64,000 nt of DNA. Source: an uncultured Acidobacteriota bacterium. GTDB lineage: Bacteria > Acidobacteriota > Terriglobia > Terriglobales > Acidobacteriaceae. The position numbers were made by a program, and so were the translations under genes. Under the pieces are notes generated by a model, which had not been told where the DNA came from, did no database searches, and was given only the letters and a program-made list of their open reading frames with translations. The DNA lies in NCBI GenBank assembly GCA_903832055.1, contig CAILAC010000008.1, positions 140,387 through 204,386 on the forward strand, in the 5' to 3' direction. Numbering within the stretch: position 1 is the first letter of the stretch; the number at the start of each line of letters is the position of its first letter. Below are positions 18,201-27,591 of the stretch, piece by piece.

Positions 18201-19709
18201 ATGACAACCACGCCCGCTTCAGCGCCCGTTGCTCCACTCAGCCGGATTGTCTTCGCCATCGCTGCTGCGATCCTGCTGCTGCATCTGGTCACCAACGGCC
18301 GCTACGGCTTTCATCGCGACGAGTTGCAGTTCCTCTCAGACGCGCAGCACCTCGACTGGGGTTTCGTGGCTTACCCGCCACTCACGGCCTTTGTGGAGCA
18401 CATCAGTCTTGGCCTCTTTGGGCTCTCGCTGGTCGGCTTGCGGCTCTTTTCTGTTCTCTTTCAGGCTGCTGCGATTGTGGTGACCGGCCTGATTGCGCGC
18501 GACCTTGGCGGCCGCCAACTGGCCCAGGCGACTGCCGCGCTGGCGGTTGCGCTTTCGCCGCTGCCGCTCTTTCAAGGCACAGAATTTCAGTACTCTTCGT
18601 TTGACTACGTTTGGTGGGTGCTGGCCGCGTGGTTTCTCGTCCGGCTGCTGCGCACTGAAAACCCGCGCTGGTGGCTGGCTGTGGGCGCCGCTCTGGGGTT
18701 GGGTCTGCTGACCAAGTACTCCATCGTCTTCTACATTGCAGGCATAATTGGCGCGTTGCTGTTGACCAGTGCACGCCGCTACTTTCTCAATCGCTGGTTC
18801 TGGATGGGTGTGGCGCTGGCGATGCTCATTTTTCTGCCGAATCTCCTCTGGCTGGTGCGGCACCACTTCATTTCATACGACTTCCTGCAGCACATTCACG
18901 CGCGCGATGTGGGGCAGGGCCGGGCTGATGGGTTCCTTCGCGGCCAGTTCCTCATCTGCGCGAACCTGTTTGCCGCTCCGCTGTGGATTGCCGGCCTGAT
19001 TGCGTCCTTCCGCAGCGCCCGCTATCGCATGTTGGCGTGGATGTACCTGATTCCCCTGGCGCTTTTCTTTGTCGGCAAGGGTCGCGCCTACTACCTGGCC
19101 GCCGCCTACCCGATGCTGTTTGCGATGGGTGCGGTGGCCGGCGAACAATGGGTTTCGCGACTCTCCGGGATTTGGAGAAGCGCCGTGGCGGCCATCTTTT
19201 TCACTGGAGTGACAGCAGTTGGGCTGTACGCCTGCGCCATCATCGTGCCGCTGGCCCCGAGTGGCGGGCTACGCGACTTTGCGCTGGCCCACAATGGCGA
19301 CCTCCGCGAAGAGTTCGGGTGGGAAACGCTGGTGCAGACCGTAGCCCAGGTGCGCGACGCGCTGCCTGCCGACCAGCAGGCCCACCTCGGCATCGTGGTT
19401 GGAAACTATGGTGAACGCGGCGCGGTCGATCTCTTTGGCCCCGCCCATCACCTACCCCCAGCCATCTCGGGCACGAACTCCGGCTGGCTCAACAGCTATC
19501 CGCACCCAGAGCCGACGACGCTGATTATCCTCGGCGTGTCAGATGAAGACCGCGAACAGCAGTTCACCGGCTGCCGCTTGGCTGCGCAGATTCCCTATCC
19601 CAGCGATCAAAATAACGAAGAAGCGAAGTTCAACTCGCGCATTTTTGTATGCGGACCACCGCGGTTGCCCTGGCCTCAACTGTGGAAGATAGCTCTGAGC
19701 TTTGGATAA
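18201..19709 (+). CDS. Glycosyltransferase family 39-type (ArnT/PMT-like) membrane protein
   Basis: A 502-residue integral membrane glycosyltransferase of the GT-C fold, which transfers a sugar from a polyprenyl-phosphate donor to a lipid, glycan or protein on the outer face of the inner membrane. The N-terminal span is followed by GFHRDELQFLSDAQHLDWG, whose DE at 40-41 matches the catalytic acidic pair in the first large loop. About ten further hydrophobic spans and a soluble C-terminal part follow. I chose ATG 18201; the open frame upstream crosses the tRNA and cannot all be coding. An in-frame ATG at 18147 is an alternative. The gene converges with the next minus-strand gene, 21 bases apart. 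Confidence 0.85.
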   Translation: MTTTPASAPVAPLSRIVFAIAAAILLLHLVTNGRYGFHRDELQFLSDAQHLDWGFVAYPPLTAFVEHISLGLFGLSLVGLRLFSVLFQAAAIVVTGLIARDLGGRQLAQATAALAVALSPLPLFQGTEFQYSSFDYVWWVLAAWFLVRLLRTENPRWWLAVGAALGLGLLTKYSIVFYIAGIIGALLLTSARRYFLNRWFWMGVALAMLIFLPNLLWLVRHHFISYDFLQHIHARDVGQGRADGFLRGQFLICANLFAAPLWIAGLIASFRSARYRMLAWMYLIPLALFFVGKGRAYYLAAAYPMLFAMGAVAGEQWVSRLSGIWRSAVAAIFFTGVTAVGLYACAIIVPLAPSGGLRDFALAHNGDLREEFGWETLVQTVAQVRDALPADQQAHLGIVVGNYGERGAVDLFGPAHHLPPAISGTNSGWLNSYPHPEPTTLIILGVSDEDREQQFTGCRLAAQIPYPSDQNNEEAKFNSRIFVCGPPRLPWPQLWKIALSFG

Positions 19710-19730
19710 AGCGGGACAGGAGGAGCTGGT

Positions 19731-21470
19731 TTAGAACGTAAACGCCAGCCCGCCTCGAACGCATCGCTGTGCCTGGGCAAAATAGAGCCGCGACCCGTCG
19801 CTGGTAATGAAGGGCTGATAGCCCTCGGCCAGCAGATTGCGCACATCGATCTGCCCCTCCAATCCGCCAGGACCTTGCCGGTTCAGGCGAATCGGCTGCC
19901 GAATATAGACGTTCAAGTAAGGTTCGCTGGCATCGACGGCAAACGAAGCTACCTCGGTCACGGTGCCTGCAGGCTGCGAACGATAGCTCGCCCGCCATCG
20001 GGTTCCGATGCCCTCCGCCGTTCCAGAGAGGGCGATTGAATACATCTGCGCCCGATGCGACCGCACGCGCTTCAAGATGACTGCTACTGATTCGGGTTTT
20101 TGGCTGGCATCCATGACCAGGGCGTCGCCGCTGGCATAGCTCAGCTTGACCCGGTTATGCCCTGGGAGGCGGCTCTCAAATGAGGCCAGCATGCCGGCAG
20201 TGGAATAGCCTGGGCCCGCTGCTCGCAGCAGACCATTGCTCCGGTCCACGAGCATCCATCCGCCTGATTCTTCACTGGAGCTCAAGCGCCCCGCGCCCTC
20301 GATGACCGGATTTTCAATCGTGTCTCCGTAGATCACCAGCTGCAGTTCCGCCGGCCCGGCATCGGTTGACCAGCCAACTTCCTGATGCAGCCCGTGCTCC
20401 AACTGCAGCTCTCCATTGCGCACGCTCAGCATGGGCAGCCAGGCCTCTGCCATGGATTCACTTGCGTCTGACTCCGCCGGTCGCGACGACGCTACCCGAT
20501 ATTCGAGAGCGTTCGGTCCCCGGTGAAGTGTAAGGCTGGCGAAAGGCAACGCCGCCATAATTTCTCTACCGCTGCCAGCTCGCGCCAGCACCTGGTCTGA
20601 CCCCGCCTCGGCCTCCAGCGTATTGAGCAGCTGCAACCTCTCCCAGGTCCGCAAAGTCGCCGATTCCAGCCCTTGCTGACTACCGGCGTTCAATGCCGGG
20701 TTCATCATGACGGCAGCCAGAGTTTGCACCGAGCTCGATCCCAGCCCGGAGCCTGCCATCTCCTGACGGAAACCAAGCATCAGGTCCGCCATCCCGGCTT
20801 CCTGGGGAGATATGTTCGCACCCATTGCCACGCGGCGCAGAGAGGACTCATCCTGCACCATCGCCAGAGAAAGATTCTGCCTGGCAGCGCCAAACCGGGC
20901 GTTTCCAGAGGATGCGACAACCTGCGCCCGATGTGAACTGCTATGACCCCGGCGCGTTTCAGCCTCGCCATCCCAAACCATGACTGGCGATCCATCCTCT
21001 AGCCATCGCAGCAAAGGACGTGACTGGGCGGAACGCAGAGTCCAAGCCCAGTCATCCTCAGTTTGGTTCCGGGGCCGTTGCGGCTGAGGAACCCATTGCA
21101 TCAGGTCATACAAACTGTTCAGGGTTAGGTCGACAACGGTGTTGGAGCGAATACGTAGATTCTGTTTCAAGGTGGGGATAAAGCTCGACCCCATCGCCTT
21201 GAGCGCATACTGGCCGGGCAGCACCGATGCGATGCTGTAGCTCCCTTTGCGATCAGTGAAGACTCGCGCCGCCAGCGTTGAATCGCCGCGCAACAGCTCA
21301 ACGATAATGCCGATCTGTGGAGTGCCTGCAGCGTCACGCACCACGCCCGCAACCGAGGCCTGGGATCGCGATGCGTTGCCTTTGGCAAACGCGGTTTCGC
21401 AATCTACCAGGCAACCCAGAGAGACAAGGGCTGAGAACCCCACGACGAATTGGCAGACTTTACGCTTCAC
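19731..21470 (-). CDS. Outer-membrane-like protein with carboxypeptidase regulatory-like domain
   Basis: About 579 residues from GTG 21470, chosen because it gives a normal signal peptide (KRKVCQFVVGFSALVSLG... ending AFA). An upstream GTG at 21518 is possible. A carboxypeptidase-regulatory-like Ig domain follows (SVAGVVRDAAGTP...GSYSIASVLPGQYALKAMG), the module that usually sits before TonB-dependent receptors in this phylum. The rest is rich in alternating residues with many Ser/Gly turns, and the protein ends GLAFTF, a terminal phenylalanine typical of outer-membrane beta-barrels. No plug domain is recognised and it is too short for a full receptor. It follows the GWxTD gene on the same strand after 123 bases. 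Confidence 0.65.
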   Translation of the reverse strand: MKRKVCQFVVGFSALVSLGCLVDCETAFAKGNASRSQASVAGVVRDAAGTPQIGIIVELLRGDSTLAARVFTDRKGSYSIASVLPGQYALKAMGSSFIPTLKQNLRIRSNTVVDLTLNSLYDLMQWVPQPQRPRNQTEDDWAWTLRSAQSRPLLRWLEDGSPVMVWDGEAETRRGHSSSHRAQVVASSGNARFGAARQNLSLAMVQDESSLRRVAMGANISPQEAGMADLMLGFRQEMAGSGLGSSSVQTLAAVMMNPALNAGSQQGLESATLRTWERLQLLNTLEAEAGSDQVLARAGSGREIMAALPFASLTLHRGPNALEYRVASSRPAESDASESMAEAWLPMLSVRNGELQLEHGLHQEVGWSTDAGPAELQLVIYGDTIENPVIEGAGRLSSSEESGGWMLVDRSNGLLRAAGPGYSTAGMLASFESRLPGHNRVKLSYASGDALVMDASQKPESVAVILKRVRSHRAQMYSIALSGTAEGIGTRWRASYRSQPAGTVTEVASFAVDASEPYLNVYIRQPIRLNRQGPGGLEGQIDVRNLLAEGYQPFITSDGSRLYFAQAQRCVRGGLAFTF

Positions 21471-21593
21471 GTTTTTTCTGTGATCGATCTGCGCCCTGGA
21501 CTTCTCCTCGCGGAGCACTCCTCAAAACTTTGCTACATTCCAGTCAACGGGATACTGTGTCCGGTCATACTGTTCGGTGCGTGGGGATATTCC

Positions 21594-23396
21594 CTATTCG
21601 ACGACAAAAGGGGCTGATTGTGCAACCTCTTGTTTCGTAATTGCGTCATTAATTCGAATCGTCATCCGGTATTTGCCCGGTTGCAGACCCGCGAGGGCGA
21701 CACTGCGCTCCATGGTCATCTGGTCACTGTGTGCGCTCAGGTTCTTTGACTCTTCATGGGTCTCAAGCAGCAGTTTGTCAGTCGTCGTGTCGCGAATTTC
21801 GTACGTCACGGTCGCTGAATTGCTCTTGGTCTTGTCATCAATGCCAAGGTTGTAGACCTGCATCCAGCAATTCAGGTGCTGGTCGCGTGTGAACTTGACC
21901 GGCGTGGCCAGATTCGGGCTTACCCGCGGGCGAATGTAGGTGTTCCCGATGATGAAGTTGCCCGTGCCAATGGTCTGGCTCGGTACTCTCTCCATTCGGT
22001 CCGCCAGGATCAGCGAAGAGGTGGAGAGCTTTTCATCGTCGTACTTGGGAACGCTGATGCTCTGCCCGTAAATACCCATGTGATCCGGATTGTTGACATC
22101 CTTGATGGCGATATCGACGCGGTATGCGCCTGGCCTCAGCGGCAGGGCCTTCCAGTAGACCGATTGCTTTTCGAGCGTTTTGGCGAGCAATTCGGACGGT
22201 TGGGTGATTTCAACGGTATCTTCAAACGTCTGCACCGTCTTGTGCGTAATCGTTGAAACCTTGCCCAGAATGTTGACGACGCCCTTGGAGATGCCGTCCT
22301 TGGTGGTAAACGTCACGTCCTTGTTCTTGATCTGCAGGGTGAGCGGCACCAGCACCGTATCTTCGGTCACTTTTACAAAATCCGTGCGCACGTCAAAGGG
22401 AAAAATCGGCCCCGAGAGCAGCTTGTGCTCTGAGATAAAGCTTTCCAGGTCCTTGAACTTGACCGGTGGCGGAGCAAACAGCTTGCTGGCCAACTCGATC
22501 CGGTCAAACTGCTTGCCCTGCGTTCCAGCAGCCAGGGGTCCGTTCCCAAGATTTTCGATTCCACCTTTGAAGCGGTCTGCCTTTTTGGATTGGCCCATCT
22601 GCTCGTACATGGTCTCGCCGCCGCCCGGAACATGCAGCAGGGCATCTTTTTCAGAACGGTCAATCGTGAAGTGGTAGTCTCCGCACTGGCAGGTATCGAC
22701 GAACTCAATATCGATGTTGTCGCCTACACCCTCAAGGTACCTGTAGTGCCAGGTCTCAAACGGGAAGGTCGAAGTCTCGCCGCCACCCTCGTCAATAGGC
22801 CGCTGATAGCTGCCGCCCGATGGGTGCGCTTCAATTGAGTCTGGCTTGCCAAATGAAATGTAGATATGGCCACGGTCAGTCTTCCAGCCGGGCTTGCCCG
22901 CGGCGAAGTGCTCGTTGGCATAGGCGATTCGGCGATAGTGCTCTTCGCGGAATTCATTGTCAGGCGAATCGGGATTGGGGTTACGGCGCAGCCAGAACTG
23001 CTCAATGAAGGCGTCGCGCTCTTCATCGTTGCTGAGGTTCTTAAAGGCGCGGGTCTCTTCGTCAGAGATGATCCAGGAGACGTCCTGGCTGAGCCAGGTC
23101 TTGTAAGCGGTCGAAAGCTCCTTGTGAACTTCGCGCTGGCGGCTGATCTTCTGCTTGTCGGTGAGGGGCCGCTTGAGCGGATCGACTTCATCCGGCTTGT
23201 CGAGCTTTTTGCGCGAGTCCTGCGCCGCATCGGCTCCTGCGCCAGTTCCCGCCTGCGGCACTGCCGGCTCCTGCGATCCTGCTGCTGCGCCCGCCAGGGC
23301 CTTGACCGGCGTCATGAGGGAAACCATCGCCAACATGCCGATGCCAACTGCGAACACTGCCCAACTGCGTTGCGTCTTACCTGCGCTCTGTTTCAT
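21594..23396 (-). CDS. GWxTD domain-containing protein
   Basis: A 600-residue exported protein. The ATG at 23396 is chosen over the longer frame because a GGA-type site precedes it and it gives a clean signal segment (SWAVFAVGIGMLAMVSLM). The domain that names the family is clear at about 100-190: a long helical lead (LSNDEERDAFIEQFWLRRNPNPDSPDNEFREEHYRRI) and GKPGWKTDRGHIYISFGKPD with GWKTD at 170-174. The rest is beta-rich and includes a C-terminal domain ending in SAPFVVE. GWxTD proteins are common in Acidobacteriota and have no firmly established function. The outer-membrane-like gene follows it, so the two may act together. Confidence 0.85.
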   Translation of the reverse strand: MKQSAGKTQRSWAVFAVGIGMLAMVSLMTPVKALAGAAAGSQEPAVPQAGTGAGADAAQDSRKKLDKPDEVDPLKRPLTDKQKISRQREVHKELSTAYKTWLSQDVSWIISDEETRAFKNLSNDEERDAFIEQFWLRRNPNPDSPDNEFREEHYRRIAYANEHFAAGKPGWKTDRGHIYISFGKPDSIEAHPSGGSYQRPIDEGGGETSTFPFETWHYRYLEGVGDNIDIEFVDTCQCGDYHFTIDRSEKDALLHVPGGGETMYEQMGQSKKADRFKGGIENLGNGPLAAGTQGKQFDRIELASKLFAPPPVKFKDLESFISEHKLLSGPIFPFDVRTDFVKVTEDTVLVPLTLQIKNKDVTFTTKDGISKGVVNILGKVSTITHKTVQTFEDTVEITQPSELLAKTLEKQSVYWKALPLRPGAYRVDIAIKDVNNPDHMGIYGQSISVPKYDDEKLSTSSLILADRMERVPSQTIGTGNFIIGNTYIRPRVSPNLATPVKFTRDQHLNCWMQVYNLGIDDKTKSNSATVTYEIRDTTTDKLLLETHEESKNLSAHSDQMTMERSVALAGLQPGKYRMTIRINDAITKQEVAQSAPFVVE

Positions 23397-23631
23397 TTGT
23401 CTTTTCCAACTCCTGCAATCCCCTATTCTACGGTCGCGCGATGGCCGGAGCAAGAAAGAGGAGTGTCTAATGGACCCCATTGAGTAAAAAAGGTTACTTG
23501 TCTGAACCCGGCGAGCTGCAGCTCTTCCCTGCCCGCCAATCTTGCAATCCCATTTTCCCCGCTTTTACGGGAACCCACTGCTCAGCAATTGCGTACACTG
23601 TGAGCGGAGACATTCTCACCTTTTCGAACCT

Positions 23632-25014
23632 ATGAAAAAAGTCATTTTCATCATTCTCGGTGTCCTTGTGCTCGCCGGCGTCGTTGCGTTCATGATTTAC
23701 AAAGCGCAATCGGGATACACCAGCGTCCTCACCGGCAAAGTTGTGCGGCAGGATTTATCCACCGTCGTCAGCGGCACAGGCCAGATCAAGCCCAAAACGT
23801 ACGTGAACCTCGGCGCTACCTCTTTTGGACGCATCACCCACCTTTTTGTGAAAGAAGGTGACACGGTCAAGAAGGGCCAGATCGTTGCTCAGCTCGAGCA
23901 CGTCCAGTCCGAAGCGAACGTGGACGCGCAGAAGGCCTCAATCTCGTCGGCTACCACCGACGTGGCTTCGTTTGTCGCCGCTGAAAAAACAGCGGAAGCA
24001 AACGTTCAGCATGCCAAGGCCGACCTGGAGCAGAAGCAGCTGGACTTTGACCGCGCCAAGAGCCTTTACCAGCAGGAACTGATCTCCAAGCAGGATTTTG
24101 ACGGCAAAAAGGCAGCCTATGACCTCGCCGTTGCAACCCTCGCTCAGTCGGATGCCGCGGTGATCCAATCCAAGGCCCAGACCGCCTCGGCGCGCGCCAA
24201 GGTGGCCAATAATCAGGCCGTGCTGCGCTCCAACCTGGATGCGCTCGACAAGACCGTCTCATCGGCCCCTTTTGACGGCATCGTGACCAACCTTCCGGTA
24301 CGCGAAGGTGAAACCGTCGTCACCGGTATTCAAAATGCCGAGGGCTCGACCCTGATGACCCTGGCCGATATGAGCGTGATTACGGCTGAGGTAAAGGTCG
24401 ACGAAACCGACATCGTCAACATCCAGATGGGCCAGGCCGCCGACATTTCCGTCGACGCGCTCCCGGGCCGCGTCTTCAAAGGACACGTGACCCTGGTCGG
24501 CGACCAGGCCATCCTGCGCTCAACCGGCATCGCGACGTCGCAATCGACGACCGGCACCGAAGAGGCCAAGGACTTCAAGGTAGTCATCACTCTTGACTCG
24601 CCCGACCCCGCGTTGCGTCCCGGTCTCTCCACCACGGCCAAGATCACAACCGCGCACAAGCCCGGTGTGTTGACGCTGCCGATTCAGGCGCTTACCAACC
24701 ACGTGCCTGAAACTCTCGACGCCAGCGGAAAGCCGGTTGTCTCCACCGAAGCCCCTGCTTCCGGTGCCAAGCCACCTGCCTCCGTGCAGGGTGTCTTTAC
24801 GGTTCAGACAATTGCCGGCAAGCTGCGCGCCGTCTTCGTCCCCGTCACTACCGGCATCACCGGCGCCACCGACATCGAGGTTCTCTCAGGCGTCAACGAG
24901 GGGCAGGAAATCGTCACTGGACCGTTCAAGACCCTGCGTGCACTCAAGGGCGGTGCCCTGCTCAAGCGAGACACAATCAAGCCCGGAGCAACACCGCCAG
25001 CTGCCGGCAACTAG
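23632..25014 (+). CDS. MacA/HlyD-type periplasmic adaptor of an efflux system
   Basis: A 460-residue membrane-fusion protein. One N-terminal span (KKVIFIILGVLVLAGVVAFMIY) anchors it in the inner membrane. It continues with a biotinyl-lipoyl-like half (GRITHLFVKEGDTVKKGQIVAQLE), a long coiled-coil hairpin (about 100-210), the returning half (APFDGIVTNLPVREGETVV) and beta-barrel domains. Such adaptors link an inner-membrane ABC or RND pump to an outer-membrane TolC channel. ATG 23632 is the natural start; no good ribosome-binding site is seen. An ABC ATPase follows 179 bases later, but no permease and no TolC gene is present in the window. Confidence 0.9.
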   Translation: MKKVIFIILGVLVLAGVVAFMIYKAQSGYTSVLTGKVVRQDLSTVVSGTGQIKPKTYVNLGATSFGRITHLFVKEGDTVKKGQIVAQLEHVQSEANVDAQKASISSATTDVASFVAAEKTAEANVQHAKADLEQKQLDFDRAKSLYQQELISKQDFDGKKAAYDLAVATLAQSDAAVIQSKAQTASARAKVANNQAVLRSNLDALDKTVSSAPFDGIVTNLPVREGETVVTGIQNAEGSTLMTLADMSVITAEVKVDETDIVNIQMGQAADISVDALPGRVFKGHVTLVGDQAILRSTGIATSQSTTGTEEAKDFKVVITLDSPDPALRPGLSTTAKITTAHKPGVLTLPIQALTNHVPETLDASGKPVVSTEAPASGAKPPASVQGVFTVQTIAGKLRAVFVPVTTGITGATDIEVLSGVNEGQEIVTGPFKTLRALKGGALLKRDTIKPGATPPAAGN

Positions 25015-25036
25015 TCGAGCATTTGAACCTGGAACA

Positions 25037-25114
25037 AACAGGAGCGCTCAGCCGTATCAAGTCTTGAATCGGAAATCGAAGCGAGAACTGAACCATGCTG
25101 AGCCTGCTCCTGTT
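25037..25114. other. Long inverted repeat between the adaptor and ATPase genes
   Basis: AACAGGAGC (25037-25045) followed by GCTCAGC can pair with GCTGAG (25097-25102) and GCTCCTGTT (25106-25114), with a 3-base bulge. The stem has about 15 pairs and a 44-base loop. It lies in the transcribed spacer upstream of the ATPase gene and could lower or couple its expression. Confidence 0.4.
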
Positions 25115-25193
25115 GGCTTACATCGACACAGAATCATCGTCGAAGACCTGCTACAGCTGACTCGAACCGCGTACCACCCGAAGGAACCAAACA

Positions 25194-25943
25194 ATGGCTT
25201 CAAACACAGTCGCCGTACCCGAGACCGCCGCCAACAGCCAGCCCAAGCGCGACATGATTGTCGTCGAAGACCTGTGGAAGACCTATGACATGGGCTCAGA
25301 GCAGCAGGTCAGCGCTCTGCGCGGCATCTCGCTCACCATCAAAGACAACGAATACGTCGCCATCATGGGACCTTCTGGCTCGGGCAAGTCAACGTTCATG
25401 AACCTGATCGGCTGCCTCGACTCGCCCTCCAAAGGCAACTACTGGCTCAACAACCAGTTGGTCAGCGCACTCGATGACGACGAACTGGCCCGCATCCGCA
25501 ACAAGGAAATCGGCTTCGTCTTCCAGACGTTCAATCTGCTGGCCCGTGCCTCTGCGCTGCACAATGTGGAGTTGCCGCTGATCTACAACGGCACCCCTGC
25601 GGCTGAGCGCCTCGAACGGGCGAAAGAGGCGCTGCACAACGTCAACCTCGACGGACGCATGCACCACAGGCCCAATGAGCTCTCCGGTGGTCAGCGCCAG
25701 CGCGTGGCTATTGCACGGGCACTGGTCAATCGGCCCAGCATCATCCTCGCCGACGAACCGACGGGCAACCTCGATTCCAAGACCGGCGTTGAGATCATGG
25801 CGCTCTTTGACGAACTCCAGGCCAAGGGGAACACCATCGTCCTCGTCACCCATGAACCTGACATCGCAGAATACGCTCACCGCGTCGTTCACATCCGCGA
25901 TGGCGAAATCGCATCCGACGAGCCCTCCAAGCGCTTCCGGTAA
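25194..25943 (+). CDS. ABC transporter ATP-binding protein (MacB/LolD-like)
   Basis: A 249-residue ABC nucleotide-binding subunit. Walker [10 protein letters not shown] is at 59-67, followed by the Q-loop region (FVFQTFNLL), signature LSGGQRQR, Walker [12 protein letters not shown] and the H-loop (VTHEPDIA). The pattern is that of the MacB/LolD/FtsE group, which powers efflux or lipoprotein extraction through a FtsX-like permease. The first 20 residues are a short extra tail before [11 protein letters not shown]. It is stand-alone: unlike MacB there is no fused permease, and the next gene is ribosomal. The partner permease must therefore be elsewhere or lost. Confidence 0.92.
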   Translation: MASNTVAVPETAANSQPKRDMIVVEDLWKTYDMGSEQQVSALRGISLTIKDNEYVAIMGPSGSGKSTFMNLIGCLDSPSKGNYWLNNQLVSALDDDELARIRNKEIGFVFQTFNLLARASALHNVELPLIYNGTPAAERLERAKEALHNVNLDGRMHHRPNELSGGQRQRVAIARALVNRPSIILADEPTGNLDSKTGVEIMALFDELQAKGNTIVLVTHEPDIAEYAHRVVHIRDGEIASDEPSKRFR

Positions 25944-25971
25944 GCGTTGCTGTTCAGGGTAAGCAGGAAGT

Positions 25972-26009
25972 TTCGAGCCCAAAGCCCCACCCCGGGACTT
26001 GGGCTCGAA
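25972..26009. repeat. Hairpin after the ABC ATPase gene, related to the GGTCCC repeats
   Basis: TTCGAGCCCAA (25972-25982) and TTGGGCTCGAA (25999-26009) are perfect 11-base arms around a GC-rich centre containing CCCCACCCCGGGAC. It lies 29 bases after the ATPase stop and before the rpsP leader. The core resembles the hairpins at 2564 and 6115. It is probably a dispersed element or a transcription stop; it lacks a T-run. The rest of the 310-base gap (25944-26253) shows no gene. Confidence 0.5.
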
Positions 26010-26253
26010 TCGTTAGCACTCCCCCGGCGGGCGCTCTTCTGGCAGGCAAGCCAGAGTCGCCTTCGGCCCAATACTTGCCCAAAACCTCACTTTTCAGCGA
26101 TACTTAGATGTTGTGTTCTGTGCAGTTGATGTTCCTCCTTCCAGGCCTAAGGGCTACAGGCGTGAACTATCTCCGCCAAAGCAAAATCAAGCTCCGCCAA
26201 AAGCAAGTTCAAAACTCATCAAGTTCAGCAGCATCGAAAGGAAACACACTCCC

Positions 26254-26514
26254 GTGGTTATGATCCGTTTGGCCCGCGTAGGCACCACCAAGAAGCCGTA
26301 CTACCGTGTTGTTGTCATTGAAAAGGACCGCGCCCGCAACGGCCGCTCCATCGAAATCGTTGGCACCTACAATCCCCGCACCAACCCCGCCACCGTCAAC
26401 CTCCAGCACGACCGCATCCAGTACTGGATCAGCGTCGGCGCGCAGATGTCTGACCGGGTAGCCAAGCTCGTCGCCAAGTTCCCGGCGACCGTTGCTGCGC
26501 CCGTCGCGGCGTAA
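26254..26514 (+). CDS. rpsP: 30S ribosomal protein S16
   Basis: An 86-residue small-subunit ribosomal protein. The opening MVMIRLARVGTTKKPYYRVVVIEKDRARNGR and IEIVGTYNP are diagnostic of S16. GTG 26254 is preferred because AGGA lies 11 bases before it and it gives the usual MVxIRLAR start; ATG 26260 is an alternative. The end (FPATVAAPVAA) is short and alanine-rich. It opens the conserved cluster with khpA, rimM, trmD and rplS. Confidence 0.97.
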   Translation: MVMIRLARVGTTKKPYYRVVVIEKDRARNGRSIEIVGTYNPRTNPATVNLQHDRIQYWISVGAQMSDRVAKLVAKFPATVAAPVAA

Positions 26515-26676
26515 GCAACCCCTCCCGCGATAACAGTTGCGGCAACCGTCACAGACGGCTACCCCAATCTGCTGATACTATGGCGCGGAAGTACAAAGCT
26601 CGGATTCGCAAGACGATTGTTTGGAGCTGAAAACGTCGTCTGAAGATGCCGATTGCTTTGGGGATGGAGTACGTGC

Positions 26677-26943
26677 ATGACCCAAATGGATATGCTGGCA
26701 GTAGATGATCTGGTGCGCGAGATCGCGCGTGCGCTCGTCGATGAACCGGAGTCTGTTCAAGTGCAGTCCGATAACCACGACGAAAACACCGTCCTTCGGC
26801 TCAAAGTTGCCCCGCAGGATGTGGGCAAGGTGATCGGCAAACAGGGGCGGACTGCGCGTTCGGTCCGAACGATTCTGGGTGCCGTCAGCATGAAACTGCA
26901 TCATCGCTACACGCTCGACATCCTTGAAGAGGACGACCAGTAG
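26677..26943 (+). CDS. khpA: KH-domain RNA-binding protein KhpA
   Basis: An 88-residue protein consisting of a single KH domain with the GxxG loop in VGKVIGKQGRTARSVRTIL (about 53-71). KhpA proteins bind RNA, often with KhpB, and are usually encoded between rpsP and rimM, as here. ATG 26677 has GGAG 7 bases upstream, which decides against an earlier TTG. A 162-base spacer separates it from rpsP. It ends 15 bases before rimM, so the two are probably co-translated. Confidence 0.93.
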   Translation: MTQMDMLAVDDLVREIARALVDEPESVQVQSDNHDENTVLRLKVAPQDVGKVIGKQGRTARSVRTILGAVSMKLHHRYTLDILEEDDQ

Positions 26944-26958
26944 CCCTGTGATGCAGCC

Positions 26959-27591
26959 GTGAGCGCAGAAGCACCTCCCCCCGCGATTCCACCCATCCCC
27001 CCAGCCGGATGGGTGTGGCTGGCACGTGTGCGCAAAGCCCAGGGCCGCAAAGGCGAAGTGATCGCCGAAATCCTCACCGATTTCCCTGATAAATTCGCCG
27101 AACGCAAGCAGCTCTGGCTGCTCGCCCATCCTGAAACCCCCAAAGAATCCGCGCGCGAAGTTCAACTGGAATCGCATTTCCTCCACAAAGGCATGATTGT
27201 GCTGCACTTTGCCGGGGTCACCAGCATTCCGGAAGCAGACGCCCTTCGCGACCAGATCGTCGCCATTCCCAAATCCGAGCGCACCCCCCTTGGCGAAGAC
27301 GAAGTCTATATTGGCGATCTCATCGGCTGCACGCTCATCGATACCACCCCCCAGCCGCCCCAGCCCGTCGGCCAGATTACCGGCGTTGACCGCGAATCTG
27401 GCCCCGTCGCGCTGCTGGCCATCAAGTCGCCCCAGAGCAAGGAAGAGATTCTCGTGCCCTTTGCCAAGGCCTACCTGCGCACCATTGACCTCGATGCGAA
27501 ACGGGTCGAGATGGCCCTTCCGGAAGGACTGGTCGAGGTGCAGACATCGCCTTCAAAGCCGGTGCCTGACGACCCCAGTACCCAGGGCTAG
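26959..27591 (+). CDS. rimM: Ribosome maturation factor RimM
   Basis: A 210-residue 16S rRNA processing factor that helps assemble the 30S head and binds S19. The beta-barrel start is WVWLARVRKAQGRKGEVIAEILTDFPDKF and the PRC-like C-terminal half includes EVYIGDLIGCTLID, LLAIKSPQSKEEILVPFAKAYL and RVEMALPEGLVE. It has a proline-rich N-terminal extension of about 16 residues (APPPAIPPIPPAG). It starts at GTG 26959. Its TAG stop shares a palindromic CTAG with the stop of the convergent gene on the other strand. Confidence 0.95.
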   Translation: MSAEAPPPAIPPIPPAGWVWLARVRKAQGRKGEVIAEILTDFPDKFAERKQLWLLAHPETPKESAREVQLESHFLHKGMIVLHFAGVTSIPEADALRDQIVAIPKSERTPLGEDEVYIGDLIGCTLIDTTPQPPQPVGQITGVDRESGPVALLAIKSPQSKEEILVPFAKAYLRTIDLDAKRVEMALPEGLVEVQTSPSKPVPDDPSTQG

